A DNA stretch of 64,000 bases from Sambucus nigra (lineage: Eukaryota; Streptophyta; Magnoliopsida; Dipsacales; Adoxaceae). The notes under the pieces were generated by a model. That model was given only the letters and a program-made list of their open reading frames with translations, was not told the origin of the DNA and made no database searches. Made by a program: the position numbers and the translations under genes. Shown here piece after piece: positions 11,416 to 22,225 of the stretch (within the stretch, counting starts at the first letter, position 1; every line of letters begins with the position of its first letter). The stretch spans positions 44,586,651 to 44,650,650 of the forward strand of contig OX422218.1 of assembly GCA_949130495.1 (NCBI GenBank), written 5' to 3'.

Positions 11416-13774
11416 TGTAAGGCCCTAAAACACAATTAGTAAGGTTAATTATACGATTAAGTATAAGTTATGAGTTATAAGTTATAAATTGGTTATGTGG
11501 TTAAATGCATCATGAAAATATGTTTCTAAATGCATCATTATGTTTATAAAAAGTAAGCTAGAGTGTTGGTGCGAAAGTGGCGATGTTTGGTCGCCAAATG
11601 TGAAAGTTATGAAATTTTGAGTAAATAATTACTCTTCTGTTCGAGCCCAAATTAGGTGTACTAGTTTTATGATTTTGGGAAAACACAAAACACGAAAGTT
11701 GTATATGTTTAAGTTATATACTCATAGACACAAAGTGAGAGTAAATCGGGGCCCGAAATAGTGAGTTATGGTGATTTTACGAGGCAGGACAAATCTGTCA
11801 TTAACGGAATTGTCCTATTGGACCCCTTGCCCAACGAATCGCGTAATACCACCTTAAAGTGGTCCCATAGCCACGTTTTTTAGCTCATAAGGCAGAACTT
11901 ATCATCTTTTTCATTTCCTATTACAAGCTTGAGAAAAATATGCTTATGGAGAGAGAAAAACAAAGTTAAGGAAGAATTTCTTTGAAAATTCACCATAAAT
12001 CGAGGAATTCTCGTAATGTAATTACATCTTTATTAAAGTTTGTCGCATGGATGAGTTATATACTTGGCATGTTTTTATTTATGATTTGGATATATATTTT
12101 AATAATACCCATATTGCTGAATTGTGTTGGAACAAGGATGGGTTAAGAACATAAGTTAGAACCAGAGCTAGGATCGTAAATGCATACTTTAAAGTCCTAA
12201 ATTTACATCATCTTTTCGTAAAGCATTTTGATTTAGAAAATTCACGATTTTGATGTATATTTCTGCTAAAACATGTTTATTATATGTTTCCATGAATTAT
12301 ACCCAAGGTCAAGGTTATGTATGCTTAAAAATGTTAAGTTATGCCTTAATGTTGTATTTTGACCTAGTTATGCTAAACATGGTATAAATCATGGAATACT
12401 TATTGGAATTGAGTGATTCAAGTTGGAGAGTAAAATACACTCATACATGTATAACATATCCTAAAATTGCGTAAAAATACCAAAGAATGAACCCTTGGTG
12501 ATAGTTTGAAGTCTTGGTTTAAAATCTTCCCTAAAGGAGCAAGAATGCATACCAAGTGTTTGACGTTTTGCTCGACATAGAAAATGAGCCCTAGAAATTA
12601 TGAAAAATTAAATTTGTATTATTCAATGTGTTTACTGATATTGGGTGGAATATCATGAAAAGTTATGTTGTACAAAAATTATGAGAATTCCAGGAAGTTG
12701 AAGTTGTGTTGTTGTTTTTCTTGAGAAACGATTTGGAAAAGGCTGTAATAAAATGGGCATAACTTTGTCTAGCAAATTCGTAATTTAATTCTGTAAATTG
12801 TGTTAGAACCCTAATTAATTGGGTGTTATATAAATGTGAAGTGTCATATGTAATTCCTCCTTAGTTATTTCTGATTGACCAAATTATGTGATGTGTTACT
12901 GGGTTTGATGTTAATCAGTGTATTCAAATACTAACGATATTGACTTGTTAGGTGGGGAAGCAGCTAATACTACCATACCAAGGAAGTAGTTGGTATTAAT
13001 CTTAGCACCAAATCCAAGGTGAGTGACCTTCCTTATGAAATATAAATGCTTATAATTTCATATGGAAATGTGTAGTTAAACACGTGTGAAAATGTTTATG
13101 GGAGTGATATTGTTTTTTTGAAGCATATGCATATGATTAAAAATGTTAAGCGATGTTATATAATGATATGGACTAGTGAGTCCTTTATCTAATGTTAAGG
13201 ACTGTGGTGGGTCCTACAGGATGTGGTGGTCCTGTTAATCCAACTTAAAGGTTTGTGTACTCAGGCCTAATAAAGGGATGTGGTGGTCCCTAATAACTGT
13301 GGTGGGTTAATTGGACTGTGGCGGGTCCAGGCTTGCGAGAGTTTCACAATTCCTGTTGGGTTATAGCATTAGAAAAAAATAAAAATGCTTATTCAAATTG
13401 GTTATATGTGTGGTATGTGGTCACTGACTCAGCCTTTATAGCTTACACTCCTATAATGTTTTGTTTCAGGTATGCTTATAATTTGGAGTTCACTGCCAAG
13501 TTAGGACCTTAAAACGGGGGAGTGATGGATATTTAGTATGGTTTGAATATCATGATTTCTTTTGTGTAATTATTAAACTAAGGATCTTGGTTATGTAAAG
13601 TTATGTAGTACTTATTAGTTATAAGTAAAGGCAGTTATGTTTTCATCTACACGTACCTTTGGGAAAAAAAAAATTTATGCTGTTTTCCTTAGAGATTTAA
13701 ATTAAAGCATTGTTTAAGCCAATTTATCTCTAATTAAAAGGATGAGTTTAAAAAAATTAAGTCGGGGCGCGACA
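11416..13774 (+). repeat. 3' LTR of element T
   Basis: 2359 bp, starting TGTAAGGCCC and ending GCGCGACA, nearly identical to the 5' LTR. Differences cluster near the 3' end, around 13390-13450 and in the G/A run at about 13661-13680. Confidence 0.95.
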
Positions 13775-13779
13775 GTTAG
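13775..13779. repeat. Target site duplication, right copy (GTTAG)
   Basis: Exact copy of 4221-4225, confirming both ends of element T. Confidence 0.9.
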
Positions 13780-13925
13780 ATTCTAAAATTTTCTACAGAA
13801 TAATCCCCATGCTCAGAATTATTTCATCCAGCCTTGAATCACTTTAATAGACATCCCTACCCCCCGGGATTAGGTATAACCAGGCGACATATGCCACGAA
13901 GTCTTTATACACTACCATATAAAAG

Positions 13926-13943
13926 AATATATATATATATATA

Positions 13944-13977
<34 letters not shown>
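13926..13977. repeat. Compound microsatellite (AT)n(GT)n
   Basis: About nine AT/TA units followed by roughly fifteen GT units. The His-Thr repeat readable on the minus strand here is an artefact of it. Confidence 0.95.
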
Positions 13978-14289
13978 GATACGCCTCCTCTGAAGTGACT
14001 CTTAGCACCAATACTAACGAACACAAAATATCACTATAATGGTATATTTTTCCCTCAACCCATCGTTAGCTAGTTCGAGAGTCAGGGTTGTAATAAATTC
14101 TAATCCCACGTTTCTCATAGTATTACTATAGACTATAACGCATCTAAGTTATTCTTGATTTCCACTTTATCTTAAAGGACACTATAAATAATGAAGTATC
14201 GTACCTCCAAACGCGGGTGATAGTTGCGGCATCAGTGGCATAACCGTATATCGAGCATTATAAATACGTCCATACTGTACTCCTAGTTG

Positions 14290-14960
14290 TTACTATGGAG
14301 TCTGCGATGTTGGGGTAAATATCCATGCTTCCCCATGTTGGGCATTCTTTTGTTCCGGGAAGACACAATGCGGTTGTTGTGGGGTCCTGCCATTCATAGG
14401 GCATTTTCGACGGAAGTGGCCCCGTTCGCCGCATATAAAACACTTAGCAATAAATTTTCCGCTGTGTTGGCCTTTCTGAGCAAGCTGCTGGCCCTGATGG
14501 CCTAGCCGGCCTTGTTAAGTTGAACGCGGTTGTCCTCCAACTAGTTGTGGGAAAAGTTGGCATTTGTGGCCATTTCTTCCACACTTAAAACACCTCTTTT
14601 TTATGGTTCTTTATCCTTAGCTTTGATGGCCCTGGCGGGTTTGTCTCTTCCTATGATTTCCATTGTCCTCTTGGTTTTGATGACCTCGAAGAACTTGTCG
14701 ATGTTGCGATGGTAATTTCCAATTCTTACTGTCCCTAGAAATGTCATATTGATCGTCTTCCCTTGTTCATGTACCCCCTGTAAGCTTCACACTGCGATTT
14801 TGGTACTGTAATATTGCAGTAGTCACTGCTTGTGCCACAATATTCGCTATCTCAGTGATTGCCTCTCTTTCCTGATGTACCCAAGGTACCTGTTGGTTTG
14901 GTCCCGCAATTTCATTAGCGAGGTTAGTTTATCTCTCCCTCATAGGCGACATCTGAAATT
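14290..14960 (-). pseudogene. gag: gag fragment with two CCHC knuckles (element D)
   Basis: On the minus strand the region begins with MSPMRER near 14950, hits a stop almost at once, and continues through several frames with stops. Two zinc knuckles are clear: CFKCGRNGHKC (14560-14592, last spacing shortened) and CFICGERGHFRRKC (14401-14442, complete C-x2-C-x4-H-x4-C). These are nucleocapsid RNA-binding motifs of LTR retrotransposon Gag. The position just after the primer-binding site fits gag. The frame is broken and cannot give a full protein. The Ty3/gypsy assignment rests on the primer site and LTR similarity to element C, not on RT sequence. Confidence 0.7.
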
Positions 14961-15128
14961 CAAATGAATTTTATAAGTCTACCGATTATACACAGCATTG
15001 TAGCATAAGTACGTAATCGACAACACGTAATAATGAATGCAAAAGTCCTAATAATAGGGATCTATATCAATGAACGCTATATGGAAACATAATAAGTTGT
15101 ACAGATCCTAAGGACACTAGAACCTGAT

Positions 15129-15140
15129 GCTCTGATACCA
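15129..15140 (-). other. Primer-binding site of element D
   Basis: The minus strand reads TGGTATCAGAGC two bases inside the LTR. The following leader (ATCAGGTTCTAGTGTCCTTA) is almost identical to that of element C at about 36382-36402, so C and D are the same family. Confidence 0.85.
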
Positions 15141-15142
15141 CA

Positions 15143-15262
15143 TGTGACACCCCGCCTAATTAATTACTGGTGATCAATCCTAAATTAATTAATTTTAAAA
15201 TATCAAGTTGATTCAGATAAATGCATCACTGTCGAAGAACTCAAATTTTAAATTAAACTGAA
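15143..15262 (+). repeat. Terminal inverted repeat of D LTR, inner copy
   Basis: About 120 bp from TGTGACACCCCGCCTAATTA through GCATCACTGTCGAAGAACTC to the AAATTAAACTGAAAAC region; matches 18106-18225 in reverse complement with scattered differences. Confidence 0.8.
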
Positions 15263-16724
15263 AACTACCCACCTAATATTTAAAAAGGTTGGTGTCAAAA
15301 TTTTATCTTGCCATTCGTTATCATCAAGTAAAGAAATACTTAACTAATACTATTCATCCCAAAACATAAGGAAAGAACTAGCTGAATTAAAATAAAGAAC
15401 TAGAGTAAAAACTTTCGGTCAAAATCCCATACAATAATCCAAAGCCATGAAATAAAAGTCTACTAACAGAATAAAATATCTAAATCTCTGAATGTAAAAT
15501 AGAAAGGGACGACATGTCCAACTAAAGTAAATAACTGATAGATAAAGAAGGATAGAATATGAAGCATCTACTAGCAATGTCCTGTAGCTTCCACAGCAGC
15601 TACATCTCGCCAAATGAGTAGGATCTCTTCAGCCTGGTGTCCCTGTGGTTGAGAACCTAAAATAAAGGAACAAGAAAAGAGATTTGCAGAAAAACGGGTC
15701 AGAGCCCGAGTAAAAAACAGTTTAAATATATCAAGTGCTTAAATTGGTTAATAAGCACAAATATTATTCATGTTAACTTAGCGTACTCACTTGAGAAGAT
15801 CACATCTCATCTAATGTGCACGCCAAACTACCCATACTAGTCACGATACTCTGCCTGACTATACGTAGTATAACCACTATGCCGGATAAAATATCTAAAT
15901 AACCCGAAGACAATATATAGCTATTATTTACTAATAGGTTTAAAGATTCTTTAACTCGTTCACATAACATTCTTAATTCTCAACTGGTGACCCAATAAGT
16001 ATATACTATAATAAAGTGGTCAATATGAAACACAGAATAGGAACTCAATATGCATATATAGAATCTCAATATGTATACATATAAGTATATATCAATACTG
16101 CACCCATGGTTAAGAAACCTCTGGTGCTAGGCATACTCAGCTATCTAGTCCCATTGCAATGCTCATGCATGAAGGACAATAGGTTCAATCTCTCAGGAAC
16201 CAATAAAACATGTACACATATTGGAGGCGAACATAGTTCCAAGCCGATGGGATACGCACATACCTACGCACCCATACGACCGTCAACACTATCGCTCTCA
16301 CAGATAGCCCGTCCTTAGGTTCCATGCTCTAGTGGTACGACTCAACATCCCCCGAAAGGCACACAAGATATGATCGTCCACAATGCGCTAACCTCCATTC
16401 AATAGCCGGTAGCTAGGTATTAGTCATACACCTAATATTTCAAGTACTAATCATGCACACAACTTATATAACTTAATAGGCATTCACGCAACCCGATCCC
16501 CATAATACGTACGTAATATTATAATTTCTACCACTCACCGTAATTCTTTCATATATTACCTCTCTCGAACCTACCTTCCTTCCTAGGTTCTATAAACTTT
16601 TTATATCTCATGAACAATCACACTCCCAACTAAATAATAACTCGGAATTTATGATGCCAGATACTCACATAGGTTATTACTCTCACTTGGATAAACCTAG
16701 GATGATTTTCAACTCAACCGGACC

Positions 16725-16935
16725 CTAAAAAGCCATTCTGGAATCTCGTTAGAAGTCAAGGAAATCTCATTAGAATGAGGTTGTTTGAATGAGTTTGTTA
16801 GAGTGAAGTTCTCACTTCGAACGAAGTCCCTCATTTCATTAGAAGGGTCATTGGAATTCTCATTGGAAGTCTCGTTCAAACGAGGTCGTTCGAATGACCT
16901 GGGCAGGTCTTCGAGCGAGAATTCCGGACAGGCCC
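16725..16935. repeat. Cluster of TCGTTC/GAACGA-type palindromic motifs
   Basis: Within the D LTR, many short variants of CTCATT(A/G)GAA, TCGTTCAAACGAGG, TTCGAACGAA and TTCGAATGA follow one another in both orientations. Similar motifs occur in the LTRs of element E. Role unknown; the composition is much richer in CpG than the surroundings. Confidence 0.6.
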
Positions 16936-18105
16936 CGTTCGTCCCCAAATTCGATTTTTCTAACATTTTAAACCTCAAATCCAACCCTAATAATGTCTAA
17001 CCTCAAGTAACATAATGTTAAACTATTTTCAATCATTGTGGGCCATTCTCTAACACAATTTAGGGCTTAAATCCTCATACTTTCAAAGGAAAAATCAACA
17101 ATTACTCAAATCTCTAAAATTTCCTTTATAATTAACCCAGAATTTTAATTGTCCAAAACTCTTATTATAATTCGTGATTAAGACATAAGATTCCTAAATA
17201 TTCATATTCTAACAAAGGGCAAAACCTCTATATGCATACCTATCTCCAATTCATAAGGTTTCTTTACAATTCGGTCTAATTAAACCTAAGTTTTCACTAC
17301 ACCAAGTTTATATCATCAAACTTAAATTAACAGGAACAATATAAGCTAAAAGAGGAGCAAGATAAACACTTGCCTTTATATGGATTTATGATTATCTGAT
17401 TGAATTTCGTATATGGTTGATCCTCTCATCGCGATCTACACTTTGGTGTAACTATTTGTGAGAAATCTCTAGTGTTTAGCCTTTTTCTCCAATGGTTCTT
17501 CTTCCTCCTTGGTTCTAACTCTCTTTATCTATCTTTCTCATGTAGGTTGAAACTGATAGACCACTAACCCCCGATGTTCCTATTTTAATCATATTTCCAT
17601 CCGTTTAATTAATCAAAAATCCCAAAAGACTAAAATACCCCTCCGAGGTGTCATTTTGGGCTAAAATGCCCTGGACTCCAATTAAATCACCCTAGTAGTG
17701 TTTTCTGACTATTTTGACCCTCTCGGACACACTGACGCACTCAAAATAGTCATTAGAGTTATATAAAAATAATTTACCTTTTTAACCCCCAAATATATAA
17801 TAGTGACGCGACTCATACGCGCATCCCAAATAATTATATCTTAATTGTCGTGTATCTCGTCCCCTGCCATATTATTATTTTCGAAACAATATTACGTTAC
17901 TCACTATGTAATGTTCAACATAGTTATTACTCAACATGATTTCAATATAATTATTTTTTATAACTACCTACTCTCGTCACGCTAGTAATTATTACCATTA
18001 AATCAAATTAATTATAAATTAAATTTTCTCCCTTTAAATTAATTAATCCCAATTTCCATAATTTCATAATAAAATAAATATGCGTAAAAATACAGGGGTT
18101 AGTTT

Positions 18106-18225
18106 TCATTTTAATTTAAAATTTGAGTTCTTCGACAGTGATGCATTTATCTGAACCAACTTGATATTCTGAAATTAATAAATTAAGGACTGATCACCTG
18201 ATAATTAATTAGGTGGGGTGTCACA
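18106..18225 (-). repeat. Terminal inverted repeat of D LTR, outer copy
   Basis: Reverse complement of 15143-15262, ending AGGTGGGGTGTCACA. No primer site follows (next bases CTTCCCAG). Confidence 0.8.
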
Positions 18226-18672
18226 CTTCCCAGTCCTCCTACGAACCTTTTTTATTTTGTCTGAGGGCCATTGGCTTCCTTCTATTTTTATTGATGAATG
18301 TTGGTTCAGTTTTCTCCCAAGCCCATTTTTTCTTGAGTTTTGCTAGTATTTTGATGTCGTCCCTGTTAGAATAGCCCCCAATACTTGGAGAGTAGTTAAT
18401 GGGGTTTATAGGTTAAATCATCTTTATGGGGGCCATATAGGAATCCTAGCGATCATGTTTTTCTATAAGTCAGTCACAAGTGACAACACATATTATTTAA
18501 AGACTAGGGCTTTAGTAGTTAACCTACTAGACTCCAACAGAGATTACTTTGATTATGGAGTAATTGCCAAAAATTAGCAACAAGTACCCATGATAGGGGA
18601 TGCTGAGTACCAAGGGCCCAGATGCCCACAATATGGTAATGGGATAGGTTGCAACATTTTGTCTAACTCTTC

Positions 18673-20065
18673 TTGAATATTTTACTAATTGTTGATACTA
18701 ACTTTTATCCGGTGACCTTGGTTGCAGTTGATCGAAAGAGGAAGTGTCTCAAGGAGGGTGGTATCAACCTCGGGGAGTTGAAGTTTATTTGGGGCATTCA
18801 TCAAAAGATAGGGGAGGAGCACATTAGGTCTGCATCATACTTATTGGAGTACAAAAATACCATAACTTATTTTGTTGCTCGTCCAACTATTGTTATTCCC
18901 TCTATAGTGATTGATCTTGATCAAGACCCCATCTCTACTTCATGTGCCACTGCATCTGGCAGTGGTGAACTTGTTTCTGCCCCATCTTCTTCCATTAATT
19001 CAGACTTGCCTCTGCCACAACCATGAGGAAGAGGAGATTCCCCAATATCTTGGGTAATATTGCTGCTACTGGTTCCACCAAGCAGGCTGTTGGTGGGGCC
19101 ACAAATAAGGAAGAAGCTAGGAAGAAGCCCCTAACTAAGAAAAACGATGAATCCCGGCACAAGAGGCTAAAAAAATGGCTTCCTTCCAGGCTGGCTGAAG
19201 GCTCTTCTTCTAGCGTCGATCAACAAGAGTTAGTCGATTTACCTGATTCTGGTTCACCAATGTCCATTGACCTTGGTTTGGCTAGACAATTAATAAAGTC
19301 TGGTACACTACCAGACCATAGGGGTGCTACTTTTGCAATTACCTAATCTAGAATTTTTGAAAGGGATGCCCAAAGCCTTGTATTAGTAAGTATTGTAACT
19401 TCTCCTCCTTTTTATTCATTTCTTTGTTATTTCTTATACTAACTTGCTTTGATTTCTTTTTGCAATTTTTGGTCGATTTTAACAATATGTTGGAAAAGGA
19501 CGATGTTCTGCGTTCTTCTTCAAATAAAGTTTAGGAGGACTTTGAGGAGCTTAAAAAGTCCTTGCTTGACTCCCAACAAGCATTGGCTAACGATTAGAAG
19601 AAGTGGGAGAACAAAATAAAGATTATAGAGGGTGATGCTGCAGTTGCTCGGGGGAAGGTTGTCGAGCTGCAGAAGAAGTTGGGTGCAGAGAAGACCAGAA
19701 GGTTGAAGGGTAAGGAATCTACATTCAACAGGGGTTGGGATAAAGATATTGGCACTACATATGCTCAAATTGAGTTCACCAAGAAGAAATGTTTTAAGGA
19801 TGGCTAGTCGGCAGCCCTTACAAAGGTCGGCAATCCCCAAAACTCTAAGTTATTTCTCAGGCATGATCCTGAATCTCCTCCTAACATGGATGAGGAGATT
19901 GAGGATGATGGAGGGTCAGATGAATCTACCCTTGTTTTAGACTCTACCGACCAACTTCAGGTAGCCGCCATTGATTCTTCCATCCCTCCTTCTACTGATC
20001 AAGTTATTATGCCCCCTTATGCATCCAATCCTTCTAGGTCTACATCAGATATAATGAAGGTGTAG
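18673..20065 (+). pseudogene. Antisense ORF 1 of Tat element A (decayed)
   Basis: Transcribed opposite to A's gag-pol. A TTGCAG splice-acceptor-like site (18722-18727) precedes an open stretch to 19346 with one frame change near 19023 (basic, Ser-rich: KKWLPSRLAEGSSSSVDQQE). GTAAGT at 19386-19391 could be an intron donor; the matching acceptor near 19466 reads GCAA. A coiled-coil-prone segment then runs 19490-20065 (KKSLLDSQQALAND, VVELQKKLGAEKTRR, FNRGWDKD) with in-frame stops. The second segment is homologous to the minus-strand ORF at 60936-61521 of element B. The protein function is not known to me. Antisense ORFs at this position are documented for Tat elements such as Grande, RIRE2 and Retand. 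Confidence 0.65.
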
Positions 20066-20227
20066 ACCAGTTCGCCGAGCAGCTTTTGTTTTTCTCTTTA
20101 ATTGTACTTTTTCTTTTTATTTCATGCTAATGTAATTGTAATCAACATTTTATCAATGAAAAGGAATATTAAATTACACTTTCCTTCTTCTTTTGTTATT
20201 GATTGGAAATTTTTCTTACTTTTTATA

Positions 20228-21449
20228 GATCATCGATAAACTGGATCAATTCTCTTCAACTGATTCAGAGCTTCTTTAAAAATGCAATGATCTCTTCAAG
20301 TCTGGTCACTTTACTATGACCGAGGAAGAATTATCTAAGTTTCTCGGATAGGGTGCTTCGGATCAAGATAGAGAAGACTACCTTTATTTAAAGTGTCTTC
20401 TTGATCGGGCAGTGACCAACAATGTGGATTATTATAAAATAATTAAAGATATACAAGAAGATCCCAAGGAGACTAAGGCTCTTTTGTATGTTTATTACGA
20501 GTATAAGTACAAAGCTTTAAGTGAAGGTTGGGTTTTTGAGCAAAAATTAGAGAAACACATGCCTTTCTTCAGGAGGCAAGAATTTTTACTTAATCGAGAG
20601 ATAGAGGAGGCTAGAGCCATTGCCAAGCTGTTGGAAGAAGAAAATAATAGCTTGGCGAAGGAATTGAATTTGCTGAAGGCTTTTTCTTCTATTGTTGCTA
20701 CTACTGATAAAGGCATTTCTTTCTTGGAAAGTGAAAATGCCAGATTAAGGGAAGAAGTGGAGGCACCTAAGAAAACAAAGTCTGCTTTATCTTCCCGAGT
20801 AAAAAATAAACCTGGTCGAGCTACTACATATGAGGATGCAGCAGACTCTTACTAATCAATTTGCTCAATTGAAGGCAAAAAATTAGGCCATTGCTGAGAT
20901 GTCCCGGAAGCTTCAAACTTAATCTGGGCAACTTTTTACCCAGTCCACCCAATTACAAGCCAAACATGGAGTGCTGAAAAAGTTGCACCACTAGGTTGAG
21001 AGGCTAACCTTTTAATTCCATAAACTACTAAGGGAGATCTGGATGGAGGGATACCATGAAGCTCTGGGTCATTTTGATGAAGAATTTAAGCAAGCTTAGA
21101 ATGAAAGTTACAAATGGGGCTGGACCAATTACTTAATAGTGATGAAGATGGGGCAAAACATCCCTCTTTAGAACTGGTACGATCCTAGTTTGTTGGACTG
21201 TGAAGGTCCTTTTTTCAAATTGGATGATGATTGGATTCTTACCAACGCTATTCCTTAGTGCCTTATTTCAAAGTATTTAGGGGATTATGGCCTTCATAAT
21301 GAGATAGAGATTATTCATCCTACTCATCTGTTAGATAGACCGAGCAGCAGTAATAGAATAACTCTCCAGGACTTATCAATTCCCTTTATACATTAGATGA
21401 TCCTACAGCAGGCATGGAACTCGCATCAAGTTCATCTAAGGCTAAGTGA
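20228..21449 (+). pseudogene. Antisense ORF 2 of Tat element A (decayed)
   Basis: Begins after a TTTTTATAG acceptor-like site with IDKLDQFSSTDSELL. The longest open part, 20412-20855, is rich in E, K and L and predicted coiled coil (REIEEARAIAKLLEEENN). After 20855 the frame shifts and continues with stops (VLKKLHH, REIWMEGYHEALGHFD, KYLGDYGLHNEIEIIHPTHL). Every segment has a counterpart in the same order in element B's minus-strand ORF at 59460-60675, which shows that it is a real ancestral protein and not chance openness. The function is unrecognised. It faces pol tail-to-tail, so its transcript could be antisense to a genomic RNA; that is inference. Confidence 0.65.
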
Positions 21450-22225
21450 AAGCATCCCTTAGAATAAATTTTATTCCTGTAATTTAGTTGTGAGAAATAT
21501 CATGTGATGATTATTTAAATGAATGAAATATATTTGATCAACTTATCTCGTTAATCTCTGAATGCGAATGACTTCTTCTTTTTCATTAGTTCTATTGACA
21601 AACTTAAGCTCTTGCCTAAGTTTAGCATCAATTACTAACGAGCGCATAGGTTCTACAAATACACTTAGATTAAAACCCAAGTTTAGTACTAGTTACCCAT
21701 GTATTTCCATAGTTTCTACTAATGCACCTAAATTTTTAGGTTTTGCATTAGTTACTAGTGGTGACCAGGAGTATGTGGAATATGTGTCTACATTCCTTCT
21801 TAGGAATCTTCACAACGTTCTTCCTTCACTTTTCCCAATTGGATAAAATCTTGTTTATCCTTAACTTCAGTGGATTAAAATCTTATCTTATCCTTGTCTT
21901 CAGTGATCAAGTTTCTTGAGGACTTGGAATCCTACTTTACTTGGATTTTTATCTGTTGCCGATCAAGTTTTTCTTATGCCGAGCAACATTTGAACATCAG
22001 TAATCAACTATGTGGGTGTTGTTACGAAGGACCTATTCTGGTCACCGATCAACGGTATGGTTGTTATTTGAAACACTTTTGAAGTTTTTTCGAGCAATTT
22101 TCAACCGTCGCCAATCAAGTATATAGTAGTGCATATAGTACTCCCAAAAAATTAAAAAAAGAAATGGAGGAAATCATCATTTTTATTAATACTGAAATGA
22201 CATGAGTACAATGTGTTTCATTACA
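21450..22225. other. Spacer of Tat element A between antisense ORF and integrase
   Basis: Non-coding AT-rich sequence. Around 21600-21760 it carries degenerate repeats of an AAG(T)TTAG...ATTACTA(A/G) type, in the same place where element B has a hairpin minisatellite. Nothing else recognised. Confidence 0.5.

Larger units (their letters stand above)
4226..13774 (+). mobile_element. Full-length Ty3/gypsy retrotransposon T (Del/Tekay-like)
   Basis: A complete 9549-bp element: two LTRs of identical length (2359 bp) beginning TGTAAGG and ending CGACA, a Met-initiator-type primer site, one gag-pol frame, a polypurine tract and a perfect 5-bp target duplication. RT, RNase H and integrase occur in Ty3/gypsy order. 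Long LTRs, a single polyprotein frame, the GPY/F module with a chromodomain-like tail and the AATTTCGAGGACGAAATT motif before the polypurine tract point to the Del/Tekay chromovirus clade (clade name is inference). About 27 substitutions between the LTRs, counted by eye, make this a recent insertion. It is not autonomous because of four nonsense codons. Confidence 0.93.
13780..15142 (-). mobile_element. Internal relic of LTR element D
   Basis: Lies between element T and the primer site and LTR of D, read on the minus strand. It holds a decayed gag with two zinc knuckles and a microsatellite; no protease, RT or integrase is visible. About 20 bp at 4205-4225 may be the same sequence on the far side of T, since T's target duplication joins them. 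The rest of D must be displaced by T and G or lie outside the window. Confidence 0.55.
15143..18225 (-). repeat. 5' LTR of element D with long terminal inverted repeats
   Basis: About 3083 bp. The minus-strand 3' end (15143) reads GGCGGGGTGTCACA and abuts the primer site. The body aligns in minus orientation with the C LTR, for example the GGGCTCTGACCCG segment near 15700. The outer end at 18225 (GGTGGGGTGTCACA on the plus strand) is an inverted copy of the inner end, not the TGTAACACCCC start seen in C. No partner LTR is in the window. Confidence 0.7.

Noticed and set aside
13844..14026. Minus-strand frame with a His-Thr repeat
   Set aside because: Translation of the GT microsatellite; no homology or context.
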